Assembly (NCBI RefSeq): GCF_016808095.1
Contig: NC_068977.1
Coordinates: forward strand, 23,151,364 to 23,215,363
Length of the DNA: 64,000 bases
Direction of reading: 5' to 3'
DNA from: Vigna angularis
Lineage: Eukaryota > Streptophyta > Magnoliopsida > Fabales > Fabaceae
Shown: one piece after another, positions 1 to 10,849 of the stretch
Position numbering within the stretch: position 1 is the first letter of the stretch
Layout: each line of letters starts with the position of its first letter
Program-made: the position numbers and the translations under genes
The notes under the pieces: generated by a model
What the model saw: the letters and a program-made list of their open reading frames with translations, nothing else
Told to the model about the DNA's origin: nothing
Databases searched by the model: none

Positions 1-44
1 TAGGTTGTTATAGAAAACTCATGGTGATGGTCCCTCACAAGTTC
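1..44 (+). pseudogene. Edge fragment of a putative plant transposon protein gene
   Basis: About 42 bases from position 3 match 13988-14030 with two differences and keep the same reading frame, ending in a conserved VPHKF motif. That second site lies in the broken transposon-protein gene described at 13887-14943. The match stops near position 44, where similarity to the other RLP duplicate begins. The rest of this copy lies outside the window, so only the junction can be judged. Confidence 0.7.
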
Positions 45-285
45 TTATGTTTTTTCATGAAAAATCCAAAAAGTGAATCTTAGAGTCATTGTTTGTTTAA
101 TAACCAGTTCAAATAGGTATAATATATCTAGCGTGAATATAAATCCTATGATTGTGGGTTATTTAGGGGTCGAAAGTATTCAAAGATTCCAAGCAACTAG
201 TCCAATTATTGGTGTGAAAACTCCTTTTCTATTTACTGGCATGGAGCCCAACAAAAACTACCGGAAGCACTATACTCTACCAAAA

Positions 286-300
286 CGCTTATATATATTC
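286..300 (+). promoter_or_regulatory. Probable TATA box of RLP copy A
   Basis: A TATATATATT tract lies about 100 bp upstream of the RLP start codon. The equivalent tract is kept in copy B at 48659-48668. The spacing suits a plant TATA box with a 5' leader of about 70 nt. No expression evidence is available from sequence alone. Confidence 0.45.
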
Positions 301-396
301 AATCGTTTTGGTTTACACACTTCACAATTAAGAGTAGACCGATCAAATTCAAGGTCCTTGTTTTACTCTTAGGTATTTAGTATCACCAAAAAAGTA

Positions 397-3366
397 ATGA
401 CTACTTGTTTTCCTAAACTCTGTTGTGTACTTCTCCTCCTCTTGCTGCCTGCTGCAGAATCCATTCTCGGATTTAACAATATCGCAGAAATAAAGTGCAT
501 TGAGAGGGAGAGACAGGCACTCCTCAACTTCAAACATGGTCTCATAGATGCCCATGACATGCTGTCTACATGGAGAGATGACGACAACAGTCGAGATTGT
601 TGCAAGTGGAAAGGCATACAATGTGACCATCAAACAGGTCATGTAACCATCCTTCGTCTCCGTGGTTCGAATATATATTTGAGTGGTGCAGTCAATATCA
701 CTTCACTGTTTCCCTTGCAAAATATTCAACATTTGGATCTCAGCTACAATGATTTTATAGAGAGTCACATCCCAGAAAACATGAGCTCACTTACCAACTT
801 AAGATATCTCAATCTCTCCTATTCTTATTTTTGTGGTAACATTCCTACCCAACTTGGAAGCCTTACACATTTATTGTCTCTGGATTTAAGTCACAATTAT
901 CTTCTCCGTGGAGATATCCCTTATAAACTTGGAAGCCTTACAAATTTAAGGTATCTTGATCTCAGTTATAATAATCTTGATGGGAAAATCCCTTCTCAAA
1001 TTGGAAATTTGTCACAGTTGAAATACCTTGATCTTAGTGAAAATTCCTTTTCTAGAACATTGTCTTTCCAGGTTGGCAATTTTCCTTCCTTGGACACTCT
1101 TAGACTTGCTGGTGATTTTGATGTCAAAGCTAAGGATGCAAAGTGGTTGTCTAATCTCGGTTCCCTAACACATCTTGCCTTCAATGGTATACATAACGCT
1201 GAAGCGTTGCAGATGATTCATAGTCCAAAGCTAAGAGAGTTGAGACTAGTTGATTGTTCTCTTTCAGATACCCATATTCATTCTCTGTTTTATTCACGTT
1301 CCAACTTTTCCAATTCTCTTACCATCCTTGATCTTTCTTCTAATATGCTGACATCCTCAACATTTCAATTATTGTCTAACTTTAGCCTTAATCTTCAAGA
1401 GCTTTATCTTTCTCAGAATAACATTGTTTTGTCATCTCCAGTCCACTCAACCTTTCCTTCTCTTGTGATCCTTGATCTTTCCTATAATAAGATGACATCA
1501 TCGGTCTTTCAATGTATCTTCAATTTCAGTTCAAAACTTCAAAATCTTTATTTGCGAAATTGTAGTCTTAGGGATGATAGTTTTCTCATGTCAGCTATTT
1601 CAATTACGAATTCCTCGTCTTCTCTTGTCTCGCTTGATCTCTCCTCAAATCTATTGAAATCATCATCCATATTTTACTGGTTCTTCAACTGCACTACCAA
1701 TCTTCGTACACTTGAACTTAATGACAACATGTTGGAAGGTCCCATTCCAGATGGATTTGGGAAAGAAATGAACTCTCTTGAAGTTCTTAGCCTCTTTCGG
1801 AACAAACTGCAAGGCGAGATTCCATCTTTCTTTGGGAACATGTGCACATTGCAGAGTTTAGACCTCTCAAACAACAAGTTGAGTGGGAACATTTCTAGCT
1901 TCATTCAAAATTCTTCATGGTGCAACAAACAAGTGTTTCAGAGTTTGTTTTTATCTGATAACCAGATTACCGGCATTCTACCTATGAGCATTGCATTGCT
2001 ATCTGAGTTGGAGATCTTGCTTTTGGATGGAAATTGTTTGGAGGGTGATGTCACTGAATCCCATCTTTCAAAATTTTCCAAATTAAGGCTCTTATCTTTG
2101 TCAGATAACTCCTTATCTCTAAAAATAGTCCCTAACTGGGTTCCTCCTTTTCAAATAATAAGCTTGGAACTAAGATCTTGCAAGTTGGGTCCTAGCTTTC
2201 CTAGTTGGCTCCAGACTCAACGCTCTTTACTTTATCTGGATATTTCTGAGAATAGGCTTAATGGTTCAGTACCAAAATGGTTTTGGAACAACTTGCATAA
2301 TGTGGAAAGTTTGTATATGTCTCAGAATAATATCAGTGGAGCAATTCCTAATAATATATCATTGAAGCTTTTCAATAGACCGTCCATATTTCTGAATTCA
2401 AATAATTTTGAAGGAAAAATTCCGCAATTTTTACTACAAGCTTCAGACCTAAGGCTTTCTGATAATAAATTTTCAGATTTGTTTTCATTCGTATGTGACC
2501 AACGAACATATGTAATGGCCACCTTGGATTTATCAAACAATCAATTGAAGGGACAACTACCAGACTGTTGGAAATCTGTACATCAGTTATTGTTTCTTGA
2601 TTTAAGCAACAATAAATTGTCAGGGAAGATTCCTGTGTCCATGGACAGCCTTGTTGAATTGGAAGTCTTGGTTTTACGAAACAATAACCTGACAGGTGAA
2701 TTAGCTTCCACTTTGAAGAATTGCAGCAATTTAATTATGTTGGATGTGGCCGAAAATATGTTTTTTGGCCCAATACCATCATGGATAGGGGAAAATATGC
2801 AACAATTGATAATATTGAACATGCGAGGGAATCATTTCTCTGGACATTTTCCAATTCAACTCTGTTGTTTGAAGCACATTCAATTCTTAGATCTTTCGAG
2901 AAATATGTTATCAAAAGGAATTCCATCTTGCTTAAAGAATTTGACTGCAATGACTGAAAAGAACATCAACACAAGTGATACTCTAAATCGTATATATTCG
3001 ATGAATATCACTTATTTTGAAATGTATGGTTTTTATGGTAGGAAAAATTACACCCTTAGCATAAGCTTGATGTGGAAAGGTGTGGAACAGGGGTTCAAAA
3101 ATCCAGAGTTACAGCTTAAGAGCATTGATATTTCAAGTAATAATTTAAGTGGTGAAATACCGAAGGAGATTGGATATTTGGTTGGGCTAGTTTCTCTGAA
3201 TTTATCCAGAAATAATCTGAGAGGAGAAATTCCTTGTGAGATTGGGAGTTTAAGATCACTAGAGTCCATCGATTTATCAAGAAATCATTTCAGTGGGAAA
3301 ATTCCTTCTTCTCTTTCTGAAATTGACGGTCTGGGGAAACTAGACTTGTCACACAACTCTCTTTGA
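397..3366 (+). CDS. LRR receptor-like protein, copy A, prematurely terminated
   Basis: This encodes 989 residues of an EIX2/Cf/Ve-like receptor-like protein, a cell-surface class that senses apoplastic ligands and signals through partner kinases. It has a hydrophobic signal peptide (about residues 1-23) and an LRRNT_2 cap with CC and C pairs (about 33-75). Many plant extracellular LRRs (LxxLxLxxNxLSGxIP) follow, with an island domain around residues 865-905. The frame ends at TGA 3364-3366, where copy B has TCA (Ser). That removes the last cap, the acidic stretch and the transmembrane helix. The start matches copy B in context and signal peptide. If translated it would be a secreted ectodomain. 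Compared with copy B it has 24 extra residues forming one LRR (nt about 1383-1454). Confidence 0.9.
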   Translation: MTTCFPKLCCVLLLLLLPAAESILGFNNIAEIKCIERERQALLNFKHGLIDAHDMLSTWRDDDNSRDCCKWKGIQCDHQTGHVTILRLRGSNIYLSGAVNITSLFPLQNIQHLDLSYNDFIESHIPENMSSLTNLRYLNLSYSYFCGNIPTQLGSLTHLLSLDLSHNYLLRGDIPYKLGSLTNLRYLDLSYNNLDGKIPSQIGNLSQLKYLDLSENSFSRTLSFQVGNFPSLDTLRLAGDFDVKAKDAKWLSNLGSLTHLAFNGIHNAEALQMIHSPKLRELRLVDCSLSDTHIHSLFYSRSNFSNSLTILDLSSNMLTSSTFQLLSNFSLNLQELYLSQNNIVLSSPVHSTFPSLVILDLSYNKMTSSVFQCIFNFSSKLQNLYLRNCSLRDDSFLMSAISITNSSSSLVSLDLSSNLLKSSSIFYWFFNCTTNLRTLELNDNMLEGPIPDGFGKEMNSLEVLSLFRNKLQGEIPSFFGNMCTLQSLDLSNNKLSGNISSFIQNSSWCNKQVFQSLFLSDNQITGILPMSIALLSELEILLLDGNCLEGDVTESHLSKFSKLRLLSLSDNSLSLKIVPNWVPPFQIISLELRSCKLGPSFPSWLQTQRSLLYLDISENRLNGSVPKWFWNNLHNVESLYMSQNNISGAIPNNISLKLFNRPSIFLNSNNFEGKIPQFLLQASDLRLSDNKFSDLFSFVCDQRTYVMATLDLSNNQLKGQLPDCWKSVHQLLFLDLSNNKLSGKIPVSMDSLVELEVLVLRNNNLTGELASTLKNCSNLIMLDVAENMFFGPIPSWIGENMQQLIILNMRGNHFSGHFPIQLCCLKHIQFLDLSRNMLSKGIPSCLKNLTAMTEKNINTSDTLNRIYSMNITYFEMYGFYGRKNYTLSISLMWKGVEQGFKNPELQLKSIDISSNNLSGEIPKEIGYLVGLVSLNLSRNNLRGEIPCEIGSLRSLESIDLSRNHFSGKIPSSLSEIDGLGKLDLSHNSL

Positions 3367-3687
3367 GGAAGAATTCCATTGGGAAGACACTTTGAAACAT
3401 TTGATGGGTCTAGTTTTGAAGGAAACATTGATCTTTGTGGTGAACAACTGAGAAAAAGTTGTCCTGGAGATGAAGATCAAACCATAGTAAATCTTTCAAG
3501 AGCTGAAGCAATGAATGATGATGAAGATAGCTGTTTCTTTGAGGCATTATACATGAGCATGGGGATCGGATACTTCACTGGATTTTGGAGCTTAGTAGGG
3601 CCAGTGTTACTTTGGCGTTCTTGGAGAAATGCTTATATGAGATTCCTAAATAAATTGACAGACAGTATATATGATCAGTTGTATTGA
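3367..3687 (+). pseudogene. Detached C-terminal end of RLP copy A
   Basis: The frame continues past the TGA without shift and is open to a TAG/TGA-type end at 3687. It encodes the C-terminal LRR cap with two Cys, an acidic segment, a transmembrane helix containing GYFTG (a GxxxG-type motif usual in RLPs), and a short basic cytosolic tail ending in DQLY. It is nearly identical to the end of copy B. It could be translated only by stop readthrough, so it is treated as the remnant of a single-codon nonsense mutation. Confidence 0.85.
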
Positions 3688-3980
3688 ATGTGACGAGAAA
3701 AAGGTATGCGTGTATCTTCTCCTTTTTCAAATTCACGATTTATCTCATGTCTTAGTTGAATGTAGTATGTTATACGCAAAAAATATGGATTCTTGCGCGA
3801 GAACATTTAATGTGTACTCTCTTTTCTCCAATGACCCCATTTAACCTAATGTTTAATAATTAATATATGATGCTCTGATATTTCATATTGTATTTGTATC
3901 CCATATGTATTTGTATATGATATTTTAAGACATTTTATTGATATTTATTAATAAAATATTTAATATATAAAGCATAATAT

Positions 3981-4272
3981 TTTTATTATCACGATAATTT
4001 ATAATTTTTATATTAAACAACTTCATATTCATATATATATATATATATATTAAATATTAGGTTCGTATTCGTATTAAACATGTATCTGTATACAATATTT
4101 TAGGACATTTATTAATATTTATTAATGAAGTATTTAACTTATAAAACACAATACTTCTATTATAATGATAATTTAAAATTTATATATTAACAACTTTAAA
4201 ACATATGATTTTAATTTGGATTCATTTAATAACAATTATATATTTATTATATTTTTAAGAATTATTATACAC

Positions 4273-4312
<40 letters not shown>

Positions 4313-7300
4313 ATTATCCTATTTCTTTTAAAATAAATCTATCGACATATATTATAGAAGAAAATTTTCATCACCATAAAAACTATTTTTAGATGTTTTG
4401 AGTTGGTGTCAGAACTAAAAGTAAATTACCATAAAACTAGGATTGCTGCGATGGGGATAGGAAAGGATACTATGGAAAATTTCTCAAGACTAATAAACTA
4501 TAGTTCTCAAATCAGAAAAGTATAGTAATGTGTAATAGATATTTTTGTTGTCTTATATATGTTTTTCTAACTCTTTTAATGGGTAGAAAAATTATGTGTA
4601 CAATGACATCAAATTTGGAATGTCAAAAAACTGCATAGACTTTGAAATAGTAAATCTTCACAAATATGTAAGGACAAATTATTCTTCTCTCTTTTTATTT
4701 TGTCTTTGTGTACAGTATGAAAGACCGGTTTTACAGTAACAGAACGATCATACTGGCCTATGGTCCCATATGAGCCAGTCGATGATCGATCGGATTATAA
4801 ACATAGTTAACACTACGAATAATTATACTAGGTCTAAGTCAGATCATCACTCTTTAGATTGTAATTAGACAACACTAATAAAAAATTCATTCTAAAATTT
4901 ATGAATACAAATTTGATATTTAGGTAATTAATTACATTAATTACTTATTTATTATTAACACTATGTGAAAGATTTTAGCATCAAAATGTTTTCCACATGT
5001 AACACCCCAAATTAACAGAACGGTAACAGAAGCATATTGGAAGTGAAACTTTAGCCTAAGCTTAGGTATTCTTTGTAAAAATAAACTTAACCTCGATCTC
5101 ACAAAAACATTATTTCACTGTTAAAAATATTTAAGAATATACTAACGTCAATTAATATGAGTTTTGAAGAGTTAAAGGAAATTAAGAAGAATGAAAGGTT
5201 TAATATTTGAATTTAAAACAGATTATTAAGAAGAAAAAAAATTAAATTCACAGTCTACCACAACATTCTCGAGTACAAAGGATTGAGACAAGGGGTTCCA
5301 TAACATGTAGGGATTGTCATAGGTCGTAAATATTAATAACTGGTAGATATTTTTAAATATATGTTCTTTTAATTTTAAATAAAATTATTTAAAAATAAAT
5401 TTTAAAAATATAAAATTAGCTAATGAAATTAGTTTTAAAGTACTTACGAATGAATTTAGTTTTTCTAAAAATAAATTAAAATAAGTTGCATACTGACCTT
5501 TTAAAAATACATTTATATGGTCTAAGTAAACAAAAATATACTAAATAAAATCTTAAACTATTATTTAATAGTTAATATTTTTTCACTAATAACTTTATAA
5601 TTACAATTCTTATAAAAATATTCAAATAAAATTTATTTATAATTATAAATAAGTGACCATGATATTTGTACTTGTTCAATTAAATACACATACCCATCTA
5701 TTAACAACATCCATAAAGATTTTACCGACATATATTGGGTTATATGCATTTTTTTATCCCTAATAACATATGAAAAACGACAATAACACAATAGCACTAA
5801 ATAATCTGTTAAAAATATGAAAAATAATGACATTTTATAAAATAAATAGAATCATTTTCTAACCTATCCTTTCGCCATGGAAGGAAATTAAAAAATCACA
5901 TAAAAAAAAGTAAAAGAAATGCAAACATTTAATTTCAGTGTCTACGTAGAAATTGAAGGAAGTCATCAAACTTAATTTTTAGTACTGTTGTTAAAGGGTT
6001 TTAGTACTGTTGTTAAATGGTAATAATTAGAGCTGTCAATTTGACCCATGACCTTGAAGCTAATCTTAATCCACTTTTGACAAAGCTTCCTCTTAAGAAA
6101 AGCTCCAACCTCCAGAACCTCCTCTCAAGGGGATTAGGGTAGGGTTAAGGTGAGTTTAACCCCATTAAAATTTTATTGAAAACTAAGTTTCAACTTTCTT
6201 AGAATAACTATTGAAAGTACTAAATTTTATATTCATGTAATTGATTTCTTATTTCAAATTATTAAATAAAACTAATTAATTATAGTATAATAGAATATTT
6301 AATATTCAAAATAACCACTTTTTTAAATAATTAAAAACAATTGCAAACCACACACTTAATTTTACACAACTAAATAGTATTACAAATTTATTTTACTAAA
6401 ATATTGTAAAAATGTTTTATTTTGTTGTCAATTTTAATACAATTATGTCTTTTATTGCAGACACCAATTATTAGAAAATTATATATGATTAGTAATATCA
6501 AAATAACCCCAAGAGATAATAACATATTAAATTGATTTAATATTTGCACTGCTTTTACCGTTCTTAAAAAAATCACTGTTTTGTTTCCTCGACTTCTAAA
6601 ATATCACTCAATCTATTTATAATTATTTAAAATTAAAAATAATTCAAAAATTTATTATCTAAAATTTTGGATAAAAAATAGTATTAATATTTTATGTGTA
6701 AATTAAACTTATGTTTTATTTTTTTCTCTCTCTGATAATCTTTTTCTCAAAATCACCATAAGATATATTATAAAAAGAAAGTTAATTTCTTAAAAAATTA
6801 TAAAAAAAAATGAAAATTTTAAATAGACCTAAAGTACTAAAGAATGACAAATGTTATAGTGTTTAACTAACACATTAAATAATTTATTTTTAACTTTCAA
6901 TTAGAACACATAACATAAATGTATGTTTATGACATTTAAAATGTAAACATTTTGAGTGAGTAGTACGATGAGATTGAACCCTATAGGCGAATACAACTGC
7001 AACATGCACAAGGTTTATGAGTTTTTTCTTTTTACTTATTATTTATGTTATGAGTATGATTTGTTGAGTATAAAATGAAAAAGAAAATCATGTATATTTA
7101 ATTTCTTTTTCAATAGCTTTCTAAGGAAATAAAGAAGCCTCATCTTTTTTTTTAAATTAAGAGCTTCAATTAGAGAAAATATTCTCTAAAATTTCAATTA
7201 GGATAGTTTTAGATAGAAAGTTAATTTCTAACTTATAACCTAAAAATAACGAAATTAAATATTTAAATTTCAAATTTATAAAATGATCCTTTAATTATAT

Positions 7301-7879
7301 ACTTAGAGAAGAATCTAACTCAATAAATAATGTCATTTTGCCTTTGCTACCTACAGGGCTTTTAAAGATATTTTGGCCTCGTGGGCTTTTTCTACGAGGG
7401 GCTTTTTGGTCCTGTGGATTTTTCTGGCCCCAACCCACGTGGAGGGCCAAACCATCTAACAGGGGCCAAATTGACGGGTCTAGTAACAATAGAAATTCAA
7501 GTTTTCTTTCATCTTGTTCGTCGCGTTGCCATCGCTCTCCTCCAACATCAAGAATGTCTCATCACCGTCGCCCTTCCTCCGTTGGTCTATTTTTTGCTAT
7601 CCTCGCATTCTTCTCAACAATGTTCACGAGGGTGGTTGGGCGTGGTGTGGTGTTGCCTTTTCGTCCACCTTTTCTGCATTTTCTGCCTTAAAAATGGTTA
7701 GCATATGAATTTAATATCTACATTATTTTGGCATTAATGTCTTTGTTTTATTATTTTGAATTTAAAGATGAATAAATGTTGTTTGTTGGGTTGGTACATA
7801 TCAAATGTTAGAAAAAGAACGAGTTAGTTATAAGGAACATTAAGAAGAGAGAATCTGTGTGGTAAGAAGCCCAACCAAT
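3981..7879. other. AT-rich intergenic region
   Basis: No convincing gene is seen. The region is mostly AT-rich with (TA)n runs near 4031-4051 and 4277-4312. A stretch near 6028-6170 (GAGCTGTCAATTTGACCC at its start) resembles remnants of common plant hAT-type or MITE repeats, but no paired terminus was found. The short frames here are low complexity. Confidence 0.6.
7330..7700 (+). other. GC-richer island of unknown nature
   Basis: This stretch is clearly less AT-rich than its surroundings and carries three overlapping short open frames, none with a recognisable domain. The TTCGTCGCG and CCTCC-rich composition resembles the 5' leaders of CACTA genes elsewhere in the window. It may be a transposon leader fragment. 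No termini are visible. Confidence 0.3.
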
Positions 7880-8408
7880 CACTAGTATAAAAATTGCGTA
7901 TAACTTCACACGTTCAACGTTCAATAACAGAACAACTAACGTTAGCTATGACCAGTGATATTGTTGTAAATAAATTCATTCAGTGCACGTTGTTTGGATT
8001 TCCAAACCCTCGTCTAAAATGAAATATCGTCAAACCATAAACCAGCTCGACGTAAAATAGTGACCTTAGTAATCACATAATGGTAGCTAAGGAAACACAT
8101 CCAATACAAAATAAATAAATACTAAAGAGTGATTTGGTTCCCTCCCATCCATAAATTATTTTTTTCTTTTTTCTTTTAAACCAAACACCAAACGTCGAAC
8201 ACTTTTACTAATTTGACGTTGTATTTGCCAGCTTCTTCTTATTTTTTCTCTTTAAACCAAGACATAAAACGTCCTTCTACTAGTGGCTTCGATGTTTTAA
8301 GCCAAAGGGTCACCCCATAACACGTCGAACTCCTGGGCGCTTCGACGTGATGGGCATTGGAGTAGTCTGGCACATTAATTTTGGCTCCCAACAATTATTC
8401 TTTTTTTC

Positions 8409-8417
8409 TATAAATAC
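8409..8417 (+). promoter_or_regulatory. TATA box of element 0
   Basis: CTATAAATA is a near-consensus plant TATA box, preceded by a T-rich run and followed about 30 bp later by a leader with tandem repeats. After removal of the nested CACTA element it lies about 1.5 kb upstream of the transposon-protein start at 13887, so it may drive that gene through a long leader. Confidence 0.45.
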
Positions 8418-8440
8418 AGTTTAAGAGCCTTGGATAACCT

Positions 8441-8875
8441 CTACACCTCCATTCATAAAATTTCTCGTAACAACTCCTTCAAGGTTTCTGTGTTAACTTT
8501 TTTCTTTGTGTTACTATTAGATCATTCAAGGTACAAAAACGAGTCATTTCTATGTGGTTTGATTCTTTTTTCATGTTGAAAAGCTTGAAGGAATGATAGT
8601 AACACAAAGAAAAAGGTTGATACATTTGGATTTCGTACCCTTTCAAAATGCTACAACTTCCATTTACAAAATTTCTCGTAAAAATCTGTTAACTTTTTTC
8701 TTTGTTTTGCTATCAACTCTTTCGTATTCACAAAAGCGAGTCATTTCCTTGTGGTTTGATTCTTTGTGCATGGGGAAAAGCTTGAAGGAGTGATAGAAAT
8801 CCAAAGAAAAAGGTTGAGAGATTTGGATTTCGCACCCTTTTAAAACGCTACAACCTCCATTCACCAAAATCCTTC
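8441..8875 (+). repeat. About 200-bp tandem repeat in the leader of element 0
   Basis: Two full copies begin at 8441 and 8651 and a partial third begins at 8848, each opening with CTACAMCYTCCATT and AAAATTTCTCGTAA. The copies differ by small indels and substitutions. They sit directly downstream of the TATA box. No coding function is evident. Confidence 0.75.
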
Positions 8876-9110
8876 TACATTTTAACTATCATGTGGATCT
8901 TTTCGTGATTTGATTTTCATTTTTTTCCTATGTTTAATGTTTAACTACAGAATCAGTGGATCTGAATTTCTGGTAGAAAACAACTCGAGGAAAACTTAAT
9001 AATTGAATCATTCAAAAATGATCAAACTGTGCAATGGTTAAGCATTATATCTGTAGAGGAGTCAATTAACGACGAACCTCTTCCTATTCAAAGTGATTAT
9101 CTTCTTTTGT

Positions 9111-9490
9111 AACACAACATTTATCATGCCCAGCAAACTGCCTTTTCCCATATAAAGTAGACGTCAAGTAGTGTCAAAATTCGACATGAATCTCTTCGTT
9201 TCTAACACAACATTTATCATGCACTGCAAACTGCCTTTAACCGTATAAAGTAGACGTCAAGTGGTGTCAATATTCGATGTGAATCTCTTCGTTTCTAACA
9301 CAACATTTATCATGCCCAACAAACTGCCTTTTCCCATATAAAGTAGACGTCGAGTAGTGTCAAAATGCAACGTGAATCTCTTCGTTTGTAACACAACATT
9401 TATCATGTGCTGCAAACTGCCTTTAACCGTATAAAGTAGACGTCGAGTGGTGTCAATATTCGACGTGAACCTCTTCATTCTTACCATGAC
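9111..9490 (+). repeat. 93-bp tandem repeat with a 186-bp dimer structure
   Basis: The motif AACACAACATTTATCATG starts at 9111, 9204, 9297 and 9390, a strict 93-bp period, with a decayed fifth unit after 9467. Units 1 and 3 share one variant set (TTTTCCCAT, AGTAGTGTCAAAA). Units 2 and 4 share another (TTTAACCGT, GTGGTGTCAATATTCGA). The array therefore grew as a dimer. Confidence 0.85.
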
Positions 9491-9767
9491 CAGCTAAGTG
9501 CATTTTCCCATATATCATGATAGCAAAGTACATGTCGAAGCTCCAAAAGAATACGACATTTTATGGTTGGTTTAAAAGAAAAAAGAAAAAAAATAATAAA
9601 ATGGAGTTACTGCCTGGTGAATTAAACGTCGAAGCCCCCGAAGAATTCGATGTTTTTCAGTTTGATTACAAGAAAAAAAGAAAATTAGTGGCATGCTAGT
9701 TTGAATAATTACCACCATAGAAGTCGAATTATCATGGTATTCGACATTCTATTATGAACTTAATAGG

Positions 9768-9768
<1 letters not shown>

Positions 9769-9801
<33 letters not shown>
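9769..9801. repeat. (TA)n microsatellite, left flank of nested CACTA
   Basis: A pure TA run is broken by the CACTA element at 9802 and resumes at 13760-13798 on the other side. This shows that the transposon inserted into a TA microsatellite. Confidence 0.9.
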
Positions 9802-9804
<3 letters not shown>

Positions 9805-10849
9805 TACCAAAAAGAAGAGAATTACCGAAAGCCTTACTCCATCGAAAACAGTTAAACAGCCGTTGGTAATGCCTATTATCGACGGATTAGCGACGACCAT
9901 TTTGCCAAAGGAGAAAAGCCAATTAAGAAGCTAGAAAATCAGCTCTACTGCTGCCAGAAAATGCTAAACCAAAATGCACCACTAAACTTTCATCAAACAG
10001 TTTAGGTGTAGGATTTTCCAACAATGCAGACTATTTGACTGTTTGTTAATTTTGAATTGTGCACTTCTCTTTATTCAATTGAACCAAGATTTTGCTACCA
10101 ACTTAAGATGGAATTCAGTGCAATAATCATAGCAACACAGATTCACAAAATTCTACAACTCATATCAGAAAAGTGTTGAAAAATTGGTGGTTTGAATGGA
10201 AATTTTGCTCAAACGAGTTTGGACACTTAATTTTATTATTTGAGCAACTTTGTTTTACCAAATAATACTTGTGTAAGCTGCCATCAGAGGCTAAATACTT
10301 GCAAATAAGAATTTCAGTGTTTTAGTTGCTCTTAACACCAAAATTTAAGCCAATTCAACAACCAAAATTCAATAGATGAATCAAACTGATTAGAAACAAT
10401 TAATATGACTTTAGGACAGTGATTAAAATTGAACAAGACTCTAGGAATGAATTAAAAGATGTCCAACTGTAAGTTCTAAACTGGACAGATTCAAAAACTA
10501 CAAAAAAATCAAAAAATTCAATCAATGAAAATGCAGTTCGGTCAAGCTGCTAAAGCAATGATTTCTGAACTTTAACAAGATAGTGCAACCAACTTGCTTG
10601 TCTTGAACAAGTTACTGTGGATATGGTATGCACACTCTACGGTTGCAGCAATGCAAACACAGTCAGATTACAAATTCACATGGTGTAGTTCACAATGAAG
10701 CTGAAATCAGATTTTTAAACAGATTACAATTCTGCATCCAATGGTACACAGTGATGGAATTCAAGATGCATTGAGTTCTTTAATCATTACTCATCTGATG
10801 TGCTTCTATTGAAAAATCCAATCAACCAAGCAGATTTATCTAGAGCTTC

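Larger units (their letters stand above)
45..3980 (+). repeat. Segmental duplication, copy A (RLP-containing)
   Basis: This stretch and 48410-52290 are near-identical in the same orientation, about 48.4 kb apart. Identity covers roughly 350 bp of upstream sequence, the whole RLP reading frame, and about 290 bp downstream, where both copies drift into AT-rich sequence. The left junction is sharp, at the shared TTCTTATG near position 42. Confidence 0.9.

Noticed and set aside
73..372. 99-codon open frame upstream of both RLP copies (also 48442-48741)
   Set aside because: It starts at GTG, not ATG, overlaps the promoter and TATA region, and has no recognisable domain. Its conservation is explained by the recent duplication of the whole block.
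2583..2957. Frames antisense to, or shifted within, the RLP genes
   Set aside because: They are by-products of the LRR-coding strand and repeat in both duplicates without independent support.
7338..7708. Three overlapping plus-strand frames
   Set aside because: They occupy the same bases in different frames, are low complexity and match no family I know.
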